This document shows, one piece after another, positions 7,881-15,835 of a stretch of DNA of 64,000 bases; position 1 is the stretch's first letter; each line of letters starts with the position of its first letter. The position numbers and the translations under genes were made by a program. The notes below the pieces were generated by a model. The model had not been told where the DNA came from and ran no database searches. It worked only from the letters and a program-made list of their open reading frames with translations. The DNA comes from an uncultured bacterium. Its GTDB lineage: Bacteria; Cyanobacteriota; Vampirovibrionia; Gastranaerophilales; Gastranaerophilaceae. The DNA is taken from assembly GCA_949288725.1 (NCBI GenBank), contig CASELF010000075.1:1-64000 (forward strand), written 5' to 3'.

Positions 7881-9536
7881 ATGAAAAAGTTTGATTTATT
7901 TAATCAATTTTTTGATCCAATGATAGTAATTAGGGATTACGAGGAAGTTGTTTTTAAAAACAGCGCATTTTGTCGTGTTTTTAAACCTTTTTACGGGATA
8001 AGGCAGTTTGCGCATCAGGTAACATTTGATATGTGCCCTGTGGATAGTGAAAATGTCGATTTGTATTCTCCTATATTTCAATCTATTGTATCTAAAGAGC
8101 CATTTTCTGCCAGAGTTTCGTATTTGTCTGACGATGGTGGAATTTCATATTATGATTTGACCACTCTGAAAAGAGGTCAATATACCATAATCCGTATGGT
8201 AGATGTAAGTTCTGATGTTTTGTTGGAAAGTAACAAACGTGAAAATGATGCTGTTAAAATAAAATTAAATAAGTTGGAAGAAGAAAATGATGAACTTCAG
8301 AAAATTCGTCAAAAAGCGCAATCTCAAGCAATAAAGATTGCCTTAATAAATAAAGTATCCAATATAATAAGAGAATCTGTCGATATATCAGTTATTTTAA
8401 ATTCTGCACTAAAAGAATTAGCGATAATGTTCGGATGTTTCAGGGTATATTACGCATCAACAGAAGGTAACGGATTCAAGATAGAAGAAGTTTACGGTGA
8501 AAATACCCTAAAATCTCCCAATGTAACCTTTGATAACTATGCTATGAATAAATTAAAATCCGGCAAAATTTCAGTCAGTTATTCGCTTTTAGAATGTGTA
8601 GAAGCAGAATCATTTAAACAATCTGTTTTACGAGTTATAGTTCCTGTTTTTTATACTCAAAAAATGATAGGTGTTTTGGTTTTGCTGAGTTACCAAAAAC
8701 GAGAATTGAATGAAGAAATAGAAATTCTTGACGCTGTTTCTTCACAATTGGGCAGTGCAATCATAAGAGCTGAATTGTATCAAAAGAACGTTAAAAACGT
8801 AAAGAATTTAAAAAAAGCGCTGAACGAGTTAAAAGAAACTCAATTACAATTGATAAATGCCGAAAAAATGGCATCATTAGGTCAGTTGGTAGCAGGTGTT
8901 GCACACGAAATTAATACTCCAGTTGCTTCAATAAAATCAAACAATTCTCTTATGTTAAAACTATTACCGCAGATAGAAGATGAAAACATAAGACAAACCC
9001 TTATGGATATAAATTCAATAGATAAAGAAGCAATTCAGCGAATAAGTAATATCGTCATTTCCCTAAAAAAATTTGTCAGATTGGATGAAGCAGAATTGCA
9101 AGAGGCAGATATAAATAAAGAAATTGATTTGACATTGGATTTGATAAGGCACGAAACAAAAAATAAAATAGAAATTGAAAAAATATATGGCAAAATTCCG
9201 CCAGTGAAATGTTATCCGAATATGCTAAATCAGGTGTTTACTAATATATTGGTAAATGCTTGTCAGGCAATAGAAAAAGAAGGGAAGATAACGATAACAA
9301 CCGAATACCTTGATGGCAGTTTGATAGTAAAAATAAAAGATAACGGGTGCGGAATTCCAAGAGAAGATTTGGAGAAAATTTTCACCGCCGGATATACGAC
9401 AAAGGGAGTAGGTGTAGGTACCGGATTGGGTCTTGCAATAAGCCAAAAGATAATAGATAAGCACGGCGGTACAATCAAGGTATATAGCGAAGTTGGGAAG
9501 GGTACGGAATTTGTTATTACTATCAAATGTGAGTAG
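7881..9536 (+). CDS. Orphan sensor histidine kinase with GAF domain
   Basis: 551 residues, no TM segment, so cytoplasmic. The N-terminal ~110 residues resemble a PAS-like fold, followed by a coiled coil (about 125-165), a GAF domain (about 165-300), a second coiled coil, and the kinase core. H-box VAGVAHEINTPVASIK (His near residue 340), N-box NILVNACQAIE, G1 DNGCGIP and G2 GTGLGLAISQKI are all intact. The group resembles NtrB/KinE-type kinases with HEINTP H-boxes. No response regulator lies next to it. A TTG 24 bp upstream also opens this frame, but the ATG has the better promoter geometry. Confidence 0.9.
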   Translation: MKKFDLFNQFFDPMIVIRDYEEVVFKNSAFCRVFKPFYGIRQFAHQVTFDMCPVDSENVDLYSPIFQSIVSKEPFSARVSYLSDDGGISYYDLTTLKRGQYTIIRMVDVSSDVLLESNKRENDAVKIKLNKLEEENDELQKIRQKAQSQAIKIALINKVSNIIRESVDISVILNSALKELAIMFGCFRVYYASTEGNGFKIEEVYGENTLKSPNVTFDNYAMNKLKSGKISVSYSLLECVEAESFKQSVLRVIVPVFYTQKMIGVLVLLSYQKRELNEEIEILDAVSSQLGSAIIRAELYQKNVKNVKNLKKALNELKETQLQLINAEKMASLGQLVAGVAHEINTPVASIKSNNSLMLKLLPQIEDENIRQTLMDINSIDKEAIQRISNIVISLKKFVRLDEAELQEADINKEIDLTLDLIRHETKNKIEIEKIYGKIPPVKCYPNMLNQVFTNILVNACQAIEKEGKITITTEYLDGSLIVKIKDNGCGIPREDLEKIFTAGYTTKGVGVGTGLGLAISQKIIDKHGGTIKVYSEVGKGTEFVITIKCE

Positions 9537-9851
9537 TCAAATTTTAAGAAATGTAAAGTAAAATTTCCTAATATATTTGAATTCTGACCATTTTATAAAA
9601 AATAAGTAAAAGATTTTTTATAATTAGTAACATTATTAGCTTAAAAATAATAAAAAATATGCTATAATAATAGTACAAAAGAAATAAGTGTCAGATTTAC
9701 CCTTAATCATCTGACTAGAGATACAAAAACAACCAAATCATGAATTGTAAACAAAAGTTAATAAAAAGAAACGAAAATGGCAATAATTTCCCGGAGAAAA
9801 TCTTTATATAAGAGTAGGTGTGAATTATTGTAGTAATGTCGGAGGAAAGTA
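9537..9851. other. Intergenic leader region of the HEAT-repeat gene
   Basis: 315 bp without a gene. It holds an extended -10 promoter at 9660-9668 and, in the transcribed leader, a small inverted repeat GTCAGAT ... ATCTGAC (about 9695-9717). The leader would be about 175 nt long, which is unusual here and leaves room for RNA-level control. Confidence 0.5.
9660..9668 (+). promoter_or_regulatory. Extended -10 promoter of the HEAT-repeat gene
   Basis: TGC-TATAAT, an extended -10 element, with no strong -35. Confidence 0.55.
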
Positions 9852-10709
9852 ATGACGATTAGTGTAAGTAGTAAGAAAAAACAGGTGAAGAAAACATTTG
9901 ATGAATTACTAAATGACCTAAAAACAAGCAATTCTGAAAAAGTCAGATACAATGCTGCTCGTATTTTAGGGGAGATGGGTGATTCCAAAGCGGTAGAACC
10001 GTTGATTGATGTTTTAAAACACGATAAAAACGGATCTGTAAGATTGTATGCCGCAAGAGCGCTTGGTGAATTAGGTGATTCATCAGCAACAGTTCACCTA
10101 ATTGAATCTTTACGTGAAGATCGTAACGTTGATGTTCGAGTTCGTGCTGCACGTGCGTTAGGCCGTTTAGGCGGTGAAATCGTTGTTGAACCATTGGTTG
10201 AAGCATTAAATGATGAAAATCCTCAAGTATGTATTACAGCAACAGATGCTTTAATCGAAATTGGTGATGTAGCAACAGATGCTTTAATTGCATCATTAGA
10301 TCACGAAAAAGTTAATGTAAGATGTGATGCAACAAGAGCATTAGGCGAAATCGGAAATAAAAAAGCGGTTGATAAGATTATCAACATGCTATATGATGAA
10401 TGGGTTAACGTAAGAATTTATGCAGTAACTTCATTGGGTAAATTAAATGATACAAAGGCTGTTCCTGCATTGATTGACGTTATGAAAAACACATCAGAAA
10501 ACGAATTAGTTAGAGCCGGTGCAGCAGCTGCATTAGGAGTTCTTAGAGATCCAAGAGCATTGATGCCTTTAAGAGAACTAATTATGGAAGCTGAAGAACT
10601 TGGCGAATTAGAAGACACTGCATTAAAATCTTTCAAAAAGATTATGGCAGCAAATTGGCAGTCTATTCCTGGGGCAACTCCTCAGAAAAAACCTGCAGGA
10701 ACATTTTAA
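9852..10709 (+). CDS. HEAT-repeat (PBS-lyase type) protein
   Basis: 285 residues made almost entirely of seven to eight ~31-residue HEAT repeats of the PBS-lyase subtype: VRYNAARILGEMGD, VRLYAARALGELGD, VRVRAARALGRLGG, VCITATDALIEIGD, VRCDATRALGEIGN, VRIYAVTSLGKLND. Each has the A-x-x-L-G-x-x-G/N turn. The subtype is common in cyanobacteria, where members attach or remove bilins, but many are only protein-binding scaffolds; nothing here indicates lyase activity. GGAGGAAAG precedes the ATG and a terminator follows. Its position before a kinase/receiver pair suggests a signalling scaffold, as inference. Confidence 0.9.
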   Translation: MTISVSSKKKQVKKTFDELLNDLKTSNSEKVRYNAARILGEMGDSKAVEPLIDVLKHDKNGSVRLYAARALGELGDSSATVHLIESLREDRNVDVRVRAARALGRLGGEIVVEPLVEALNDENPQVCITATDALIEIGDVATDALIASLDHEKVNVRCDATRALGEIGNKKAVDKIINMLYDEWVNVRIYAVTSLGKLNDTKAVPALIDVMKNTSENELVRAGAAAALGVLRDPRALMPLRELIMEAEELGELEDTALKSFKKIMAANWQSIPGATPQKKPAGTF

Positions 10710-10740
10710 TAGATAACTAATGGTTGTTTATTATAATATA

Positions 10741-10772
10741 TTAGACGGTTTCAAGATTTTGGAGCCGTCTAA
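10741..10772 (+). terminator. Rho-independent terminator after the HEAT-repeat gene
   Basis: TTAGACGG / CCGTCTAA stem, extendable to 12 bp, followed by ATTTTTG. Confidence 0.85.
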
Positions 10773-10800
10773 ATTTTTGTAGATTTATTTAGCGAATATT

Positions 10801-10809
10801 TGGTATAAT
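10801..10809 (+). promoter_or_regulatory. Extended -10 promoter, leaderless kinase transcript
   Basis: TGG-TATAAT (TATAAT at 10804-10809), 6 nt before the ATG at 10816. There is no room for a ribosome binding site. Confidence 0.55.
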
Positions 10810-10815
10810 AGAAAT

Positions 10816-11568
10816 ATGGATGAAAGAAATATTGAGCAAAAATATGAAGATTTTATATCAACAGTAAGTCACGAATTGAGGACACCATTAACATCTATTC
10901 GTGGATTTTCGCAGACGATGTTATCTTCTTGGGACAAATTAGATGATGAGAGCAAGAAACATTTTTTAAAGATTATAGAGGAGCAGTCAAACAGATTAAT
11001 AAATCTTGTTGAGAACATGTTATCTGTAACGAGAATAAAATCAGCCAATCAAAAATTTGTCAAACAGGAGATAAACATAAAAAGTCCTATAGAGCAGGTT
11101 ATTTCATTAGTAAAGAGTCAGTATCCAAAGCAGGAATTTGATTTCAATTATAGAAACGATTTACCGGCGATATTTGTGGATAAAGACAGTTTTCAGCAGA
11201 TAATGACAAATTTAATTGAAAACAGTGCAAAATATTCTTATGGTGAATATAAAACGGTTATAAAAACAGGAATAATGAATAATAATGTTTATATCAAGAT
11301 AACTAATATAGGATTAAAGATTGATGAGAATGATTACGAGCAGATATTTACGAAATTTGCAAGAATAGATAATCCATTAACAAGAAGAGTTCAGGGCAGT
11401 GGATTAGGATTATATATAACAAAGAATCTTGTAGAAAAGATGGGCGGATGTATTTCTGTAGAATCCACACCAAAGATTGACAATCCTGAACTCAGTGAAA
11501 TTACGTTTACGGTATCTTTTCCGATAGTAATGATAGAAGAACAAGCGAGGATGAAATGCAATCAGTAA
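10816..11568 (+). CDS. Soluble histidine kinase lacking a sensor domain
   Basis: 250 residues consisting only of the kinase core. The HisKA domain (about 10-75) has the H-box FISTVSHELRTPLTSIRGF; the HATPase domain (about 120-245) has N-box NLIENSAKYS and G2 GSGLGLYITKNLVEKMGG. The G1 motif is unusual (NIGLKIDEND in place of D-x-G-x-G), so ATP binding may be altered. With no sensor domain it must take its signal from a partner. The next gene starts 13 bp before its stop, so translation is probably coupled to the receiver protein. Confidence 0.88.
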   Translation: MDERNIEQKYEDFISTVSHELRTPLTSIRGFSQTMLSSWDKLDDESKKHFLKIIEEQSNRLINLVENMLSVTRIKSANQKFVKQEINIKSPIEQVISLVKSQYPKQEFDFNYRNDLPAIFVDKDSFQQIMTNLIENSAKYSYGEYKTVIKTGIMNNNVYIKITNIGLKIDENDYEQIFTKFARIDNPLTRRVQGSGLGLYITKNLVEKMGGCISVESTPKIDNPELSEITFTVSFPIVMIEEQARMKCNQ

Positions 11569-12872
11569 CATTAATAATTGATACGAGGTTGGAACTTTCT
11601 ACGAAATATAAAAGACTTTTGGAATCTCCTGTAAATAAGGTAATAATTTCAAAGGATTTAATAACTGCGCTAAAATTAATTCAGGATAAGGAACCGGATT
11701 TGATAATAATTTCAGACAGTTTTGATGATGACTTATCAGATTTTTGCAAGCAGGTAAGAGCGTTGACGTACAATATGCGCCCTATAATTGTTGCGATGTC
11801 AAAATCTGCTGATTTCAGTGACAGGATAGCGGTTTTAGAAAGCGGAGCGGATGATTTTTTATCAGAGCCTGTTAATTCTGAAGAATTTAAAGTTCGTATG
11901 ACAGCACATTTGCGCAGGGAATATGAATCTAATTTGAATGCTAAACAATATTTACCTAACAAAAATTACAGTTTAAGAGCGTTGAAGCGTAAATTATCGG
12001 AAGATAAACCGTGGGCTGTTTTATATATAAGTATTGAGAATTTCGAGAGTTATAAACAAGCATATACACAACTTGCTTCTGACAAATTATTACAAACGTA
12101 TGTTGCGATAATTCAGGCTTCATTAAATGAAAATGATTATATCGGCGAAATTTCAGAGAATATATTTCTTGTAATAACAGATCCGATAAAGGCAGAAAGA
12201 TTAGCAAGATTTTTAATTTTCGCATTTGATTCTGTTGCGAACAAGTTTTATGCCGAACATGATTTGGATAGAGGTTATATGATATTGCAGGGGGATGAAT
12301 ATGCAGGAAAACGTGCAAATTTTGTTCATTCTACGATAGGTGTTTTGACAAATGAATTTGCAAAATATAAAGATACAGCACAAGTTCTGAATGCACTTGT
12401 TCAGGTTCATAATCTTGCGGATAATCCAAATCGTTCAAATTATTTGATAGAGCGTCCAAAAATTTCAGGAGAAGATTCTGTATTCAAACCGGATTACAAC
12501 AATAGAATTATTATTTTTGAAACCGATGAGGCATTGAGTATTTTATTAAATACAATCTTAAAGTTGCAGGGATATCAAACAGAGATTATTAATAATTATG
12601 ATGTGCCTGAAGATATTGAGGCGCCGGCACTATTTATTATTGATGCCGGTGATATTGAAAAACGAAACGGATTGAATTTGTGTTATCGATTAAAACAAGA
12701 AGATAAATTTAAGAGTTCAAAAGTTATTATGACCTCCATAATTCATGATAAAGAATTAGTATTAAATACAGGAGCGGATTTATATTTGCCAAAACCTTAT
12801 GAGATGCCTCAACTTATAAAATGGGTAAATGAATTTGTTGAAGAATTTAACACATACATAAATAAATTATAG
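11556..12872 (+). CDS. REC / degenerate GGDEF / REC signalling protein
   Basis: 438 residues in three parts. REC1 (about 1-120) has a phospho-acceptor aspartate in IIISDSF but SEPVN in place of the K-P lysine motif, so its switch is probably impaired. The middle (about 145-290) aligns in outline with a GGDEF domain (LYISIENFESYKQAY), but the catalytic motif is GEISEN, so cyclic-di-GMP synthesis is unlikely. REC2 (about 305-430) retains FIID and LPKPYEMPQL. No DNA-binding domain. It overlaps the kinase gene, its likely phosphodonor, and may act as a protein-interaction or phosphate-relay hub. Confidence 0.8.
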   Translation: MQSVTLIIDTRLELSTKYKRLLESPVNKVIISKDLITALKLIQDKEPDLIIISDSFDDDLSDFCKQVRALTYNMRPIIVAMSKSADFSDRIAVLESGADDFLSEPVNSEEFKVRMTAHLRREYESNLNAKQYLPNKNYSLRALKRKLSEDKPWAVLYISIENFESYKQAYTQLASDKLLQTYVAIIQASLNENDYIGEISENIFLVITDPIKAERLARFLIFAFDSVANKFYAEHDLDRGYMILQGDEYAGKRANFVHSTIGVLTNEFAKYKDTAQVLNALVQVHNLADNPNRSNYLIERPKISGEDSVFKPDYNNRIIIFETDEALSILLNTILKLQGYQTEIINNYDVPEDIEAPALFIIDAGDIEKRNGLNLCYRLKQEDKFKSSKVIMTSIIHDKELVLNTGADLYLPKPYEMPQLIKWVNEFVEEFNTYINKL

Positions 12873-12885
12873 ATAATAGTTAAAG

Positions 12886-12914
12886 TTGACATAATAATAT
12901 GCTTAAAATAATAT
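12886..12914 (+). promoter_or_regulatory. Promoter of the riboswitch-controlled operon
   Basis: Consensus TTGACA (12886-12891), 17-bp spacer, TAATAT (12909-12914). Transcription would start near 12920, at the first bases of the conserved RNA element. Confidence 0.7.
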
Positions 12915-12919
12915 CTAAA

Positions 12920-13056
12920 TAAGAGGAAATGGAGTGAAGATCTCCAACTGTAGCCGCAGCCGTAAAAGTCGGAATGCTCAAAAATAACTATATTCACGTG
13001 CAATATGGATATAGCAGATATTTTTGTAGTGTCCTCTAAAGATAGAGGATTTTTTT
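12920..13056 (+). promoter_or_regulatory. Cobalamin-riboswitch-like leader (compact form)
   Basis: The RNA resembles the cobalamin riboswitch core (Rfam RF00174-like). It has GAGGAAAT, then P5-like arms TGGAG / CTCCA around TGAAGAT, then CTGTAGCCGCAGCCGTAA, then GTCGGAATGCTC, the counterpart of the B12 box. GAG (12923-12925) can close against CTC at its 3' end as P3. GTGAA (12934-12938) is complementary to TTCAC (12993-12997), which sits at the loop of a downstream AT-rich hairpin, as expected for the L5-L13 kissing loop. No P1/P2 helix exists because the predicted transcript starts at P3. It ends in a hairpin covering the next gene's ribosome binding site. Confidence 0.72.
13032..13056 (+). 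terminator. Hairpin acting as terminator and/or ribosome-binding-site blocker
   Basis: TCCTCTA (13032-13038), loop AAGA, TAGAGGA (13043-13049), then seven T residues and immediately the ATG at 13057. The right arm contains AGAGGA, the only Shine-Dalgarno candidate, so the stem both resembles an intrinsic terminator and hides the initiation site. The same AGAGGA occurs at 12922-12927 in the aptamer's 5' strand, a possible competing partner for TCCTCT. Confidence 0.75.
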
Positions 13057-13776
13057 ATGTCAATAAAATCAGCACCTGTACGAACACAAGTTGCCAAACC
13101 AGGAACCTGTCCACATGGTTTGCCGTTAGGAGCATGTCCTATTTGTAGTGGAATGGCAGGCGGCAATTCTACAAGTAAAAGGGATATTCCGCGAAATGTA
13201 GGTGAGATGTCATATAATCAATGTGCTGCAATAGGTGCAATGTTAAGAGCGCAAAAACAAGCGCGAGAAAGTGCTAAAGCGGCTCAAGAAAGTCATATTC
13301 AAGCACTTGTTGATTTTCAAAAAAATATAAACTCAACTCACCAAAGATTGATGGATTTATCCGCATTTATAAATAATAAAATGCCTAAAATTATCGCACT
13401 TCCAACAAATTTTATACTTATAAATTTTGTTGTCAAACCTCTTCAATTTCTGCAAAATCTTCCGACAAATTTTGTCAATTTTACTCAAAATATAAAGCAA
13501 AAATTTACGGATATATCTGATAAATTAGCTGCCATATATGGAGAGATGGATACGGCGATAAAGGAAAACTTTTCAAAATTTGTTTCAAATTTGAAAAAGA
13601 AGTTCAAGTTTTCATTTTTCGTATTTAGCACTTCTGAAACAGAAGATGAAGAACAAAAAGTTGAAGAAGCAAAACGCTTATTTGAACTTAAAACATATAT
13701 TCACAAATTATATAAAAATATAACGCACAAAACAAAAAAGGATGATGAAAAAGATGTACATAAATCCGTTGAATGA
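13057..13776 (+). CDS. Unknown protein with CPHG...CPIC N-terminal motif
   Basis: 239 residues. Near residue 20 it has CPHGLPLGACPICSG, a Cys/His cluster that looks like a small metal-binding knuckle, followed by a Gly-rich GMAGGN. The rest is helical and lysine-rich, with a repeated LPTNF motif (ALPTNFILINF and NLPTNFVNF) and a likely amphipathic or membrane-contacting region around residues 115-150. The C-terminus is highly charged. First gene of a three-gene run behind the riboswitch-like leader, overlapping the next gene. I recognise no family; a direct role in cobalamin handling is not shown. Confidence 0.72.
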   Translation: MSIKSAPVRTQVAKPGTCPHGLPLGACPICSGMAGGNSTSKRDIPRNVGEMSYNQCAAIGAMLRAQKQARESAKAAQESHIQALVDFQKNINSTHQRLMDLSAFINNKMPKIIALPTNFILINFVVKPLQFLQNLPTNFVNFTQNIKQKFTDISDKLAAIYGEMDTAIKENFSKFVSNLKKKFKFSFFVFSTSETEDEEQKVEEAKRLFELKTYIHKLYKNITHKTKKDDEKDVHKSVE

Positions 13777-15250
13777 TTCGGAAAATATAAGGCAACAAAG
13801 AAATTTAACAAATTCTCAAAGGAAGAATTTAATCAACACAAAAGAAGGTGTTGTTGTAAATAATAATGTTGGCATAAATAATTTGTCAAGTTCAAGAAAT
13901 GCGTATTTAATTTCAAATAATACGCAGATGCCTGAAAATTTGTATTCTGATAACAGAATTATAGATAAAAAATTGTTGCCTTTAAGTGCTATTGCACTTG
14001 GTGTAATGTCAGTAATTACAATGGCTACGGCATTGATAAGCAGAAGCGCAAAAGCAGCAAAAGATTTGCCAAAAGAAAAGTGGCTTCCTACACTGACAAG
14101 AAATGTTAATTTGAGCAAAGAAACATATCAAATAATTTATCAAATGGTGCAAAGTCCTAATAAAAAAACTTTTATTGCAGCAGGTGGAGTTTTGGCACTT
14201 TCTGCAATGGCATTTATGGGAAAAACATTTTTTGACGGTTATAAAGATATTTGGGTAAAGCGTAAAGAGGCTGATATTCAAAAAAATCTTCAAGAAAATT
14301 TGATTGATGTAGAAACTCAATCTTTTTCGGGAAAAATTCAAATTATAAGAAGTATGCTTTCTAAGTATGCCAATGATTTTGAAAAATATTTGATTTCAGA
14401 TGATGACCCAATATTGCCAAATTTTGGCAAGTCAAAATATTTGATGTCTTTTACTTCCTCTGATAAAAATACAAACCAAAATAAAAAGTCATCTAATTGG
14501 GGAAGTGTTTTACTGGGTTTTGGAACGGCTTTATCTATTGTAGGGCTTGGCTATTTGTCATTGCGAAATTTAACAAAAGGTAAAATCCATTTGCAGCAGA
14601 ATTTGCAAAAAATTAAAGATACAATTTCATCAACAGTTAAAGCCTCAGGAGAGTATCCTAAAGATACTGATAAAGATACACTGGAATATTTGTTCCTGTC
14701 GCTTGATGGTTCTGATAGAGCAGAAGAATTTATAACAAATCAAATTAATAAATTAAAGTGGAATAAATCGGAAGATAAAACAGAATTTTTAAATAAAATT
14801 TTATCAAAAATGAAAGCCTCAACAACGCATGTAAATCCAAATATTGGCGGTGACGGAACTCCTCGACCTGCATTTAATTCTTTTGTTGATGATTATAGGG
14901 CATTTTTTTATAACTGGTTAATAGATACGGATAATCCTCAATTTAAGCAATTATTTTTAGGAATAACAGGGGTAAGTGCAATAAGTTATGGAGGGAAACT
15001 TGCAGGTGATGCAATAAAAGAAGTTCAGGTTAAAAAGATTAATGCAGAAACCGAATTAGAACTTCAAAAACGTCTTGTTTCAACTGAATTACGTAATTTT
15101 AAATCCAAAAAAGATTCTGCAATTTTACCACTTGTTGAGGAATTTTATAAACAAGCAGATAGCGGAAAACGTACTAAAGAAGAATTAAAATCCATGGCCG
15201 AAAATATATTATTCGAAGTTAAAAACGGACCGCCTTATGTGTATTCATAA
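13754..15250 (+). CDS. Multi-pass membrane protein, unknown
   Basis: 498 residues. About four hydrophobic segments: LLPLSAIALGVMSVITMATAL (near 77-97), FIAAGGVLALSAMAFMG, WGSVLLGFGTALSIVGLGYLSL and LFLGITGVSAISYGGKLAG. They are separated by long Lys/Glu-rich soluble segments. The frame also opens at 13742, but AAAAAGGA at 13735-13742 is a better distance from the ATG at 13754, so that start is preferred. It overlaps the preceding CDS and is probably translationally coupled. No known family seen; the repeated TM-plus-charged-linker layout suggests a scaffold rather than a transporter. Confidence 0.7.
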   Translation: MYINPLNDSENIRQQRNLTNSQRKNLINTKEGVVVNNNVGINNLSSSRNAYLISNNTQMPENLYSDNRIIDKKLLPLSAIALGVMSVITMATALISRSAKAAKDLPKEKWLPTLTRNVNLSKETYQIIYQMVQSPNKKTFIAAGGVLALSAMAFMGKTFFDGYKDIWVKRKEADIQKNLQENLIDVETQSFSGKIQIIRSMLSKYANDFEKYLISDDDPILPNFGKSKYLMSFTSSDKNTNQNKKSSNWGSVLLGFGTALSIVGLGYLSLRNLTKGKIHLQQNLQKIKDTISSTVKASGEYPKDTDKDTLEYLFLSLDGSDRAEEFITNQINKLKWNKSEDKTEFLNKILSKMKASTTHVNPNIGGDGTPRPAFNSFVDDYRAFFYNWLIDTDNPQFKQLFLGITGVSAISYGGKLAGDAIKEVQVKKINAETELELQKRLVSTELRNFKSKKDSAILPLVEEFYKQADSGKRTKEELKSMAENILFEVKNGPPYVYS

Positions 15251-15267
15251 ATTTATGGAGTTTTAAA

Positions 15268-15768
15268 ATGATACAACAAATCCAGATAACAAATTATCCA
15301 AATACATATCAATATCAAAAGCCAGGTCAGCCATATATTTGCGCATCTTGCCAATTACCTTCTAATGGAAAAAATTATTGTACATTTGATAATAATGAAG
15401 TTGATTATTTTGTAAAACAAAGAGAAAACGCGCTTCCATATCTTTCGGATATTTTAATTCATTCTAATAACGAAGCCCAAGTTACAGAAGCACTTTATGT
15501 AATGAACAGACTTCACGATTCAGGAGTTAAAGGAATTGAGAAATTATATCCGATATTTGCAAGGTTTAATAATACGGAATCTCCAAATATCCAAACCTTT
15601 TTAGCCGGAATTTATCGAAAAATACAAGTTCCTGATGCGTTTGGACCTTTGGTTAATATGCTGATTAAAAATTCCCTAAAACCCAATAATCCAAACCAAA
15701 CTTTTGATCCTAATGAAGAAATTGGCGGTGCAATATTAAGTTACCTGTCGGATAGATTTAGGCAATAA
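15268..15768 (+). CDS. Small helical-repeat protein, unknown
   Basis: 166 residues, third gene of the riboswitch-led group, 17 bp after the second with a GGAG site. A Cys pair (CASCQLP) and a further Cys in NYC lie near the N-terminus. Residues 45-160 read like two or three HEAT/ARM-type helical hairpins (ALPYLSDILIHSNNEAQVTEALYVMNRL, IQTFLAGIYRKIQVPDAFGPLVNML). It could be a binding adaptor for the upstream proteins. No family assigned. Confidence 0.7.
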   Translation: MIQQIQITNYPNTYQYQKPGQPYICASCQLPSNGKNYCTFDNNEVDYFVKQRENALPYLSDILIHSNNEAQVTEALYVMNRLHDSGVKGIEKLYPIFARFNNTESPNIQTFLAGIYRKIQVPDAFGPLVNMLIKNSLKPNNPNQTFDPNEEIGGAILSYLSDRFRQ

Positions 15769-15782
15769 AGTACTGAATACAA

Positions 15783-15814
15783 GGGAGAGGCAATGAATTT
15801 TCATTGCCTCTCCC
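15783..15814. terminator. Strong symmetric hairpin between convergent genes
   Basis: A near-perfect 14-15-bp stem (GGGAGAGGCAATGAA and its complement) with a tiny T-rich loop. No U-tract follows on either strand. It probably stops or stabilises both converging transcripts, but it is not a textbook rho-independent terminator. Confidence 0.5.
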
Positions 15815-15835
15815 CAAATAAAAATTTGTCCAAAA

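Noticed and set aside
9852-10709. Phycobilin lyase
   Set aside because: Only the HEAT scaffold is visible; there are no phycobiliproteins or bilin enzymes in the window.
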